Origin: an uncultured Clostridia bacterium
GTDB taxonomy: Bacteria; Bacillota; Clostridia; UBA1381
Assembly (NCBI GenBank): GCA_910579415.1
Contig: CAJTUY010000063.1
Coordinates: 1 to 7,821 of the forward strand
Length of the DNA stretch: 7,821 nucleotides
Direction of reading: 5' to 3'
Of this stretch, positions 1 to 5,724 are shown in pieces. Within the stretch, counting starts at the first letter, position 1. The number at the start of each line of letters is the position of its first letter. The notes under the pieces are model-generated. The model saw nothing but the letters and a program-made list of their open reading frames with translations, made no database searches and was not told the origin of the DNA. The position numbers were made by a program, and so were the translations under genes.

Positions 1-1
1 A

Positions 2-355
2 AATAGTGATAAAGTTGCATGGGTGAATTATCCGGGACTAAAGAGCAATAAGTATTACGAACGTGCCGAAAAATATATGCCTGACGGCACTTGCGGCGTT
101 GTATCCTTCGGAGTGAACGGAGGCAGAGAGGCGGCTGAAAAGTTTATGGCAGAGCTTAAAGTTGCGATGATTGCGACACATGTCGCAGATGCCCATACAT
201 GCGTATTGCATCCGGCATCGGCAACGCACCGTCAGATGAATGATGAGGAGCTTAGAGCGGCAGGAGTAAGTCCTGACCTTATCCGTCTTTCTGTGGGTAT
301 AGAAAATGTTAATGATATAATATCCGACCTTGAACAGGCGCTTTCTGTTTGCTGA
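2..355 (+). CDS. metY: O-acetylhomoserine sulfhydrylase, C-terminal part (5' end outside window)
   Basis: This is the last 117 codons of a PLP-dependent Cys/Met-metabolism enzyme. Such enzymes make homocysteine from O-acetylhomoserine and sulfide in the cytoplasm. The reading frame is open to the left edge (N-S-D-K-V-A-W-V-N-Y-P-G-L), so the GTG at 23 is an internal valine and not a start. Signatures seen are VNYPGL near the edge, SFGVNGG (visible residues 35-41), the conserved HPASATHRQM block (70-79) and RLSVGIEN (95-102). The arginine of the last motif is the family's substrate-carboxylate ligand. The catalytic PLP lysine would lie upstream, outside the window. VNYPGL and the long HPAS-THRQ block favour O-acetylhomoserine sulfhydrylase over cystathionine gamma-synthase or lyase, but a relative in the same family cannot be fully excluded. 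The gene ends at a TGA followed at once by a hairpin terminator and converges on the fumarase gene. Confidence 0.88.
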   Translation, partial: NSDKVAWVNYPGLKSNKYYERAEKYMPDGTCGVVSFGVNGGREAAEKFMAELKVAMIATHVADAHTCVLHPASATHRQMNDEELRAAGVSPDLIRLSVGIENVNDIISDLEQALSVC

Positions 356-364
356 TAAAAAACA

Positions 365-401
365 GGCTGTTACGTTTTATTCGCGTAACAGCCGATTTTT
401 T
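365..401. terminator. Bidirectional rho-independent terminator, metY / fumarase
   Basis: A perfect 10-bp stem, GGCTGTTACG (365-374) with CGTAACAGCC (384-393), encloses a 9-nt loop. On the + strand it is followed by T's at 396-401. On the - strand it is followed by the complement of A's at 357-362. It can therefore stop metY from the left and the fumarase transcript from the right. The + strand T-tract overlaps the fumarase stop codon (400-402), so the two genes share one very compact terminator. Confidence 0.88.
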
Positions 402-1242
402 ATATGATTTTTACTGCATGACGTGTTGCGTGGCAGTTGATATTAACAGCAACGGGAAGTCCCGCGATATGTGTCGGGAAGGTTTCTATATTTACGCTTA
501 AAGCGGTCGTTGTTCCGCCCATACCCTGTGGCCCTATGCCGAGTTTATTTATTTTTTCAAGCAGTTTTTTTTCTAAATCCGCGTAAAAAGGATTTTCATT
601 TCTGATTTCAATATCACGGGTAAGCGCTTTTTTTGAAAGTACGGCGGCTTTATCCATCGTACCTCCTATACCTATGCCAACCACCATAGGCGGACAGGGA
701 TTTGCACCTGCTTTGCGTACGGTTTCGACTGTAAAATCAATTACGCCGTCAATTCCGTCAGACGGATTTAGCATTCTTATACCGCCCTTATTTTCGCTCC
801 CGAATCCTTTTGGAGCAAAGGTTATTTTGATTTTATCTCCTCTTACAAAATCAAAATAAATAACAGCAGGAGTATTGTCGTCTGTGTTTACGCGGTCAAG
901 CGGGTCGCGTACAACTGATTTTCGCAGATAGCCTTCTGTATAACCGAGTGCCACCCCTTTGTTTACTGCTTCGTTAACGGTGTCGCCTTTAATAAATACT
1001 TCATTGCCGATTTCAATAAAGAAAACTGCCATGCCGGTATCCTGACAAATAGGAATTTCTTTGTTGTGAGCTATATCCGCATTTTTTAGCAGATTTTCAA
1101 GTACGCCGCGCGAAACGTCCGATTTTTCTGTTTTTACACTGTTTTCCAAAGCGCGCCGTATGTCGCCGTTAAGATGACAGTTTGCGCTTATGCACATATC
1201 ACGTACAGCGCTTACTATATCCTGTGAATTTATAATACGCAT
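400..1242 (-). CDS. fumA: Class I fumarate hydratase, alpha subunit
   Basis: This is the 280-residue alpha (N-terminal) half of an iron-sulfur hydro-lyase of the fumarase A/B and L-tartrate dehydratase family, which interconverts fumarate and malate in the cytoplasm. Three cysteines sit in the expected contexts for the [4Fe-4S] ligands: Cys66 in PICQDTG, Cys183 in NPCPPMVVGIGIGG, and Cys270 in INCHATRHA. Other family blocks are FAPKGFGSENKG (142-153) and GPQGMGGTTTALSV (237-250). The length fits a stand-alone alpha subunit. The ATG at 1242 has an AAGGAG ribosome binding site (1250-1255) that overlaps the stop codon of the glycosyltransferase gene. The gap is 11 bases, so the two are almost certainly cotranscribed. 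The oddity is that the beta subunit, usually adjacent and downstream, is missing; a terminator and a convergent gene follow instead. A tartrate dehydratase alpha subunit (ttdA) is the main alternative. Confidence 0.9.
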   Translation of the reverse strand: MRIINSQDIVSAVRDMCISANCHLNGDIRRALENSVKTEKSDVSRGVLENLLKNADIAHNKEIPICQDTGMAVFFIEIGNEVFIKGDTVNEAVNKGVALGYTEGYLRKSVVRDPLDRVNTDDNTPAVIYFDFVRGDKIKITFAPKGFGSENKGGIRMLNPSDGIDGVIDFTVETVRKAGANPCPPMVVGIGIGGTMDKAAVLSKKALTRDIEIRNENPFYADLEKKLLEKINKLGIGPQGMGGTTTALSVNIETFPTHIAGLPVAVNINCHATRHAVKII

Positions 1243-1253
1243 AAGATTTCTCC

Positions 1254-4200
1254 TTACAATAATATCCAGCTATCAAACCATTTTAAGAAATTATCGGCAT
1301 ATTCAGGCGAGCAGGGGAACCCTGACAAAACAGGATAGAATACTGCAAATAATATTATTACAAGCCCTGCATAAACAAACGCACCGTACATAACAGCTTT
1401 TTTATTTTTTGCATTGTTATAAATGCACAGTATCGAATAGCCTATCATAAGCACGATAAACGGTACGCATGGAAAGTAATGGTAAATAAAAGTCAGACGC
1501 GTAACAGGTATCCATGATACAAGCTGAGCGAGATATGCAATTACCAGGAACAGCGAATTTTTGTCTCTGTTTTTGAATACGCGGTAAACCATATAGAAAA
1601 ATGCAGGTATTCCAAGCCACCATACAAGCGGATTTCCGAAGGAGGAAATGCCTTCTTTAAGACCGTTTCCAATATCTCCGGAATAGTACCAGATTGGACG
1701 CTTCATAATTATCCATTCATACCATCTTGATGAGAATGGGTGAGTAGACCCAAGCACTGTTTTTGCATGATAGGTGAGCATGGAATTTTGGTTGTTTATA
1801 ATGCTTGCAATTCCGTTTTCATCGGGAGCGTTTAAATATGGAATATATGAAATGACATATATTGCAAGAGGCACAAGTATAAAGAAAATACAGCACCAGA
1901 CTATGGTTTTTATCGTATTGGGCTTAAAGCTTTCCAATATAAGTTTGTGCGAAATACCGTCAGTTTCACCGGAAGGATTTTTCAGCGCATAACGATACTC
2001 GTTGTAACGCTTGCACAGAGTGATGAAAAACAGTATTGCAAGACCGATACCTGCGTAAATACCTGTCCATTTGCTTGCGATGCCGAGTCCCATAAAAATA
2101 CCGCACAGCGCGAGATTTTTAAGACCTTTTCTGAAAGATGTGTCATAAAAACTCGTAGAATAGTATTTAAACATAAACAGATACATCAGCATAATAAAGA
2201 AAGTAACGTATACGTCAATTGTTGCAATTCGTGTCTGAGCAAAGTGCATAAAATCAAATGTAAACAAAAGACACGTAACAACTGCAAGCCATGATTTCTT
2301 TAAAAGCTTAAGAGCGAACAGATAGATTATAGGAACCATAACAATTCCGAACAGTGTACCTGCAATTCTCCAGCCGAACGGACACATACCGAAAAGCTTT
2401 ATGCCTGCGGCTATAAACACTTTGCCGAGCGGTGGATGAGTCCATTCGTAGACGGGCAGACTGTGAACAAACTCATAGCCTGTACGAGCATGGTAGATTT
2501 CATCAAAGTATGTGCTGTTTTTAAAGCTTGAACGTTCAGGAACTTCGTTTTGTTCGTCAAAAAGCCTGTTTCCGGCAAGGTCAGAAGCTGATTTGATAGG
2601 GATTATCTTACCGCTTTCATCAAATACTCCAAGCTCTTTTATTGACAGAGCGTCGGCGGTTGTGGATAGTGTTATATATCTTGCTTTTGCATTAGCTTCA
2701 ATTTCCTCCCAACAGAAAACGGAGCCGCTGGTGAGGTTATCATGATAGGTTTCGGTATTGTCGGAGGTTGTGAAACGTATATCAAGCGCTCGATTTTCAT
2801 TAAGCTCATAGGAGCCGAGAAACAGTTTGTATTCGCCGATGTCAGTATCCTCTCCCAAATCAAGCGTTACAGAGTTGTTTGACATCATGTATTCAATTTC
2901 AGGAGCATGCATGTCGCCGAGATTGAAAAGCGCGATGCCGGCATAAACAGCTGTAATAACTGACATTGCAATAATATCAAATCTTTTTATTTTTGGTAAA
3001 TGCTCGCTTACAGAAAAATGCTTTTCATTATTGTGTTTTACGGCAGACGACGCTGCTTTTTGGGGTTTTGCCGTAACTGAAGGTATATCATTGTTAATAT
3101 ATTGTTTGTGAACAATGTAAACAAGATATGCCGTAATCAGTATATTTATTATTGACGCAACAATGATAACAGGCGATTTGAAATATTTACTTGGGTCTTG
3201 TTGGTAAACGAACAGAACCCATGCGCTGTTGAAGAATTGCGACAGTGATATAAGAATATATAAAATAAAGCTCTTAAGGTCAATTGAAACGGCGAATGCT
3301 AAAAGCATAAACGTCATTGCGGGGAAAGAGTAACGTTCGTGCATTTTGGTTGACAACATATAGGTTAAAAAGGTTATAAGAGCTGTTGTAAAATAATATT
3401 TTGTTTTACATTTGCTTTTAAGAATAACAAAAATTGAATAAACCGATATTGCCGCAAGAAGTGCATATCCAAACAAGGACAGCGGCGTACTCAGTGCATC
3501 CCAGTTTTTGCCTAAAGCCGCCCAAATATTAAAGGCATTTACGGTAATATGCGGATATGATGCGAATATATCCTTATATTGCACTATTACAGGAACAATA
3601 CCAAACGGAAGTGTAAGAAGTACCAGAGCCGCTATTGCAGATAGTCCGCCTATAAGATTTCTGATAAATTTTTCATGTGAAAAATTATCAAGAAATACAT
3701 TTTCTATAATTCCTGCAATCAGAATAGGAGTAAACAGGAAAGCCTGAGGTTTTGTGAATATACCTATTGCGTACAAGAAATATGAGGCAGTCATTTTCTT
3801 TTCTGTAATGCAATATACCATTAACAATGCAAGTAATGTATAAACAGAATCCATTTGTCCCCAAAGAGAACAGTTTACAACCATTGTAGGGTTAAACAGA
3901 TATAGTGCAGCAATAATCGTGGCAACGGCATCGGAAAGATGTTTTTTTGCGATTTTATACATAAAAACAGCCGTAAGAGCATCACATATTATTGCAGGAA
4001 GTTTCATAACGAGCCATGAAGCGCCGTTGCTCAGTCCCAACCCGTTGCGGATAGCACCCAGAATATAAAGCACATACATATATCCGGGAGGATAGTCGTG
4101 TACCATATCAAGCTTATAAAATTTAGTTATTCCTTCTCTGAAAAGCGTATCCGACCAAGCGGTAAAGTTGGTCATATCTGTGGAATGTCCTTTATAAACT

Positions 4201-4367
4201 GTGGAAAGAATAAGACGCAGCAAAACTGCCGCCGCAACCGTAAAAATTATATAAAGGGCATTGTTGTCATCCTTTATCCCTTTTTTCAGAGTAGGGGAAA
4301 GATAGTAGCTCCATACCGAAAAAGCGGCAACAAGCATAAACAGCATTGTAAGTAAAATTGCAGTCAT
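1254..4367 (-). CDS. Double GT-C membrane glycosyltransferase (GT-C module, discoidin-like loop domain, PMT module)
   Basis: This is a polytopic membrane protein of 1037 residues with two glycosyltransferase modules of the polyprenyl-phosphate-sugar-dependent GT-C type. Numbering is from the ATG at 4367. Module 1 (about 1-420) has many hydrophobic segments, an early external loop with the acidic motif STDM (62-65), then DYPPGY (91-96), LWGQMDS (168-174) and FTKPQA (204-209). A polar linker follows (about 424-460). Module 2 starts with a membrane segment near 465-483. Its first external loop contains a beta-rich, discoidin-like stretch (about 495-590: VTLDLG, Trp553, ARYITL, ELGVFDESGK). The classic PMT motifs then follow: FDE (621-623), THPPLGK (643-649), FGWR (664-667) and RIATID (713-718). 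It probably transfers a lipid-linked sugar to protein or cell-surface glycan outside the membrane; donor and acceptor are unknown. A GTG at 4376 is in frame, but it lies inside the GAGGTG ribosome binding site of the ATG at 4367, so the ATG is preferred. It is first gene of a pair with the fumarase. Confidence 0.85.
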   Translation of the reverse strand: MTAILLTMLFMLVAAFSVWSYYLSPTLKKGIKDDNNALYIIFTVAAAVLLRLILSTVYKGHSTDMTNFTAWSDTLFREGITKFYKLDMVHDYPPGYMYVLYILGAIRNGLGLSNGASWLVMKLPAIICDALTAVFMYKIAKKHLSDAVATIIAALYLFNPTMVVNCSLWGQMDSVYTLLALLMVYCITEKKMTASYFLYAIGIFTKPQAFLFTPILIAGIIENVFLDNFSHEKFIRNLIGGLSAIAALVLLTLPFGIVPVIVQYKDIFASYPHITVNAFNIWAALGKNWDALSTPLSLFGYALLAAISVYSIFVILKSKCKTKYYFTTALITFLTYMLSTKMHERYSFPAMTFMLLAFAVSIDLKSFILYILISLSQFFNSAWVLFVYQQDPSKYFKSPVIIVASIINILITAYLVYIVHKQYINNDIPSVTAKPQKAASSAVKHNNEKHFSVSEHLPKIKRFDIIAMSVITAVYAGIALFNLGDMHAPEIEYMMSNNSVTLDLGEDTDIGEYKLFLGSYELNENRALDIRFTTSDNTETYHDNLTSGSVFCWEEIEANAKARYITLSTTADALSIKELGVFDESGKIIPIKSASDLAGNRLFDEQNEVPERSSFKNSTYFDEIYHARTGYEFVHSLPVYEWTHPPLGKVFIAAGIKLFGMCPFGWRIAGTLFGIVMVPIIYLFALKLLKKSWLAVVTCLLFTFDFMHFAQTRIATIDVYVTFFIMLMYLFMFKYYSTSFYDTSFRKGLKNLALCGIFMGLGIASKWTGIYAGIGLAILFFITLCKRYNEYRYALKNPSGETDGISHKLILESFKPNTIKTIVWCCIFFILVPLAIYVISYIPYLNAPDENGIASIINNQNSMLTYHAKTVLGSTHPFSSRWYEWIIMKRPIWYYSGDIGNGLKEGISSFGNPLVWWLGIPAFFYMVYRVFKNRDKNSLFLVIAYLAQLVSWIPVTRLTFIYHYFPCVPFIVLMIGYSILCIYNNAKNKKAVMYGAFVYAGLVIILFAVFYPVLSGFPCSPEYADNFLKWFDSWILL

Positions 4368-4373
4368 TTGTTT

Positions 4374-4379
4374 CACCTC
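4374..4379 (-). promoter_or_regulatory. Ribosome binding site that fixes the glycosyltransferase start
   Basis: On the minus strand GAGGTG lies six bases before the ATG at 4367-4365. The in-frame GTG at 4376-4374 is the last three bases of this site and has no purine-rich site of its own upstream. This supports the ATG as start and a protein three residues shorter than the longest open frame. Confidence 0.7.
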
Positions 4380-4408
4380 ATATTTAAGTTATAGTCTTCT
4401 AAGATAAT

Positions 4409-4437
4409 ATTTTACTATATTTTTCAAAAATCCGCAA
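4409..4437 (-). promoter_or_regulatory. Candidate housekeeping promoter for the glycosyltransferase-fumarase pair
   Basis: On the minus strand, TTGCGG (4437-4432) lies 17 bases before TAAAAT (4414-4409). The -10 box matches the sigma-A consensus at 5 of 6 positions and the -35 at only 3 of 6. A/T-rich sequence upstream could help as an UP element. Transcription would start near 4402, leaving a leader of about 35 bases. This is a moderate match in an AT-rich region, where chance matches are common. Confidence 0.45.
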
Positions 4438-4456
4438 GTAAAAAATATAATTTTTT

Positions 4457-4481
4457 GTTTAAAGGTGTAAATAAAGGGTAT
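4457..4481 (+). promoter_or_regulatory. Sigma-B-type (general stress) promoter in front of hpf
   Basis: GTTTAA (4457-4462), a 13-base spacer and GGGTAT (4476-4481) match the Bacillus subtilis sigma-B consensus exactly in both boxes, with an accepted spacing. Transcription would begin near 4488, about 45 bases before the hpf ATG. The hpf homologue of B. subtilis (yvyD) is a known sigma-B and sigma-H target, which supports the reading. An overlapping sigma-A-like arrangement (TTGTTT at 4455-4460, TATATA at 4479-4484, 18-base spacing) is also possible. Whether this organism encodes sigma-B is not visible here; related sporulation factors such as sigma-F also prefer G-rich -10 boxes. Confidence 0.6.
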
Positions 4482-4533
4482 ATATATAGTAACAGAGATA
4501 AATTCTCTTGAAAACACAAAAGGAGTGAGATAT

Positions 4534-5073
4534 ATGAAGTTCAACATTATTGGAAGAAGATACGATTTAACAGACAAAATTAAGGATTACGTTGAGAAGA
4601 AGCTCGGCAAGTTGGATAAATTCTTTAAAGACGAATCTGAGGCAAGAGTGGTTATCGGAACAATTAAGGATAACGATTACATTGAAGCTACGATTTATGC
4701 AGGCGGAATGATGTACAGGGCAGAGGCTTCGGATAAGGAGATTCTTGCGGCAATTGATAAAATCGTTGATGTTATTGAAAGACAGATAAGAAAGAATAAA
4801 ACGCGTCTTGAAAAGAAAATCAAACGTGATGCGGCATTTGATAATATTCTTATAAGCGGCGCAGAATATACGGGCGGCGAGGAAACCAAAGAATTTGAAA
4901 TTGTAAAGACAAAGAGATTTACAGTTAAGCCTATGAGCAGTGAAGAAGCGATTTTGCAGATGAATCTGTTGGGACATAATTTCTTTGTATTTAAGAATCA
5001 TGAAACAGACGAAATGAATATTGTATATAAGCGTCGTGACGGCAAGTACGCGATTATTGAATCGATAGAATAA
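4534..5073 (+). CDS. hpf: Ribosome hibernation promoting factor, long form (HPF/RaiA)
   Basis: This 179-residue protein binds the small ribosomal subunit and, in the long form, joins 70S ribosomes into inactive 100S dimers during stress or stationary phase. The N-terminal domain (about 1-100) begins MKFNIIGRRYDLTDKIKDYV and has the beta-alpha-beta-beta-beta-alpha pattern of the family, ending in a basic helix (RQIRKNKTRLEKKIKR, 83-98) that suits rRNA contact. An acidic linker follows (about 101-122), then the C-terminal dimerisation domain (123-179) with VKTKRFTVKPMSSEEAILQM and GHNFFVFKN. Both domains are complete and the length is normal for the long form. The ATG at 4534 is chosen because AAGGAG at 4520-4525 is 8 bases upstream; an in-frame GTG at 4525 overlaps that site and is unlikely. 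It is preceded by a sigma-B-like promoter and followed after 62 bases by rubrerythrin in the same direction. Confidence 0.95.
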   Translation: MKFNIIGRRYDLTDKIKDYVEKKLGKLDKFFKDESEARVVIGTIKDNDYIEATIYAGGMMYRAEASDKEILAAIDKIVDVIERQIRKNKTRLEKKIKRDAAFDNILISGAEYTGGEETKEFEIVKTKRFTVKPMSSEEAILQMNLLGHNFFVFKNHETDEMNIVYKRRDGKYAIIESIE

Positions 5074-5082
5074 AGAAAAATG

Positions 5083-5108
5083 ACAAAGGCGGAATAATCC
5101 GCCTTTGT
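5083..5108. other. Strong hairpin between hpf and rbr, without a + strand U-tract
   Basis: ACAAAGGCGGA (5083-5093) pairs perfectly over 11 bp with TCCGCCTTTGT (5098-5108) around an ATAA loop. On the + strand it is followed by TGCTGATA instead of a run of T's, so it is a poor intrinsic terminator in the hpf direction. On the - strand it is followed by the complement of AAAAA (5076-5080), though no minus-strand gene ends there. Likely roles are partial termination, a 3' stability element for hpf mRNA, or a 5' structure protecting rbr mRNA after processing. Confidence 0.65.
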
Positions 5109-5135
5109 TGCTGATATAAAAAGGAGGAAGGAATA

Positions 5136-5675
5136 ATGAATTTAAAAGGCACAAAAACAGAAGCAAACCTGATGGCGGCGTTTGCAGGAGAATCACAGGC
5201 AAGGAATAAATATACATATTTTGCAAGCAAGGCTAAAAAGGACGGATATATTCAGATAGCGCAGATTTTTGAGGAAACAGCGAATAATGAAAAAGAGCAT
5301 GCAAAAATGTGGTATAAATTGTTAAACGGTGGGTCTATTTCTGATACAGTAACAAATCTTGCAGATGCGGCAGATGGCGAAAATTATGAGTGGACAGATA
5401 TGTATGCAAGTTTTGCAAAAGAAGCGAGGGAAGAGGGATTTAGCGACATTGCTGAGCTTTTTGAGGGTGTTGCAAAGATTGAAAAAGAACATGAGGGGCG
5501 TTACAGAAAACTCCTTGCGAATATTAAGGGTGATGCTGTATTCTCAAAAGACGGAGATGTTATATGGGAGTGTGCTAACTGCGGTCATATACACATTGGA
5601 AAGAAAGCTCCTGAGGTATGTCCCGTATGCGCTCACCCGCAGTCGTATTTTAAGATTAAAGCTGAAAACTATTGA
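5136..5675 (+). CDS. rbr: Rubrerythrin (diiron peroxidase with rubredoxin domain)
   Basis: This 179-residue cytoplasmic enzyme reduces hydrogen peroxide to water in anaerobes, with electrons passed from NAD(P)H by way of rubredoxin-type proteins. The N-terminal four-helix ferritin-like domain (about 1-130) carries the diiron ligands: Glu19 in AGESQAR, the EKEH motif with Glu52 and His55, Glu96 and Glu99 in AKEAREEG, and a second EKEH with Glu116 and His119. A short linker leads to a C-terminal rubredoxin-like FeS4 domain with two CxxC pairs: Cys146/Cys149 (CANC) and Cys162/Cys165 (CPVC). All expected ligands are present and the length is typical. AAGGAGG (5121-5127) lies 8 bases before the ATG. 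I find no convincing promoter in the 62-base gap after hpf: any -10 close to the ribosome site would leave almost no leader. Read-through from the hpf promoter is the likeliest source of its mRNA. Confidence 0.96.
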   Translation: MNLKGTKTEANLMAAFAGESQARNKYTYFASKAKKDGYIQIAQIFEETANNEKEHAKMWYKLLNGGSISDTVTNLADAADGENYEWTDMYASFAKEAREEGFSDIAELFEGVAKIEKEHEGRYRKLLANIKGDAVFSKDGDVIWECANCGHIHIGKKAPEVCPVCAHPQSYFKIKAENY

Positions 5676-5687
5676 TAAAAATATTAG

Positions 5688-5721
5688 AAAAAAACAGATA
5701 TGCCTGGCATATCTGTTTTTT
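5688..5721. terminator. Bidirectional rho-independent terminator, rbr / rnj
   Basis: CAGATATGC (5695-5703) pairs with GCATATCTG (5707-5715) around a 3-base loop. The stem is flanked by seven A's on the left (5688-5694) and six T's on the right (5716-5721). On either strand the hairpin is followed by a run of T's, so it can end both rbr and the converging RNase J gene, whose stop codon (5727-5725) lies just outside it. Confidence 0.92.
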
Positions 5722-5724
5722 ATA

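Noticed and set aside
23..355. A short stand-alone gene starting at GTG 23
   Set aside because: The frame is open to the left edge and the upstream residues continue the sulfhydrylase family sequence, so this is the tail of a longer gene.
1947..2294. + strand open frame rich in Cys and Thr opposite the glycosyltransferase
   Set aside because: It is a shadow of the PMT module's coding strand, with no ribosome site and no domain.
4440..4456. PerR or Fur-type operator in the A/T palindrome upstream of hpf-rbr
   Set aside because: The sequence does not match TTATAATNATTATAA well enough; simple A and T runs explain the symmetry.
5109..5135. Separate rbr promoter with GATATA as -10 box
   Set aside because: No -35 element lies at the right distance, and the start site would fall on the ribosome binding site.
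4567..5226. Long minus-strand open frame opposite hpf and the start of rbr
   Set aside because: It is antisense to a well-supported gene, has a low-complexity hydrophobic/cysteine-rich composition typical of a shadow frame, no family motif, and it spans the intergenic hairpin.
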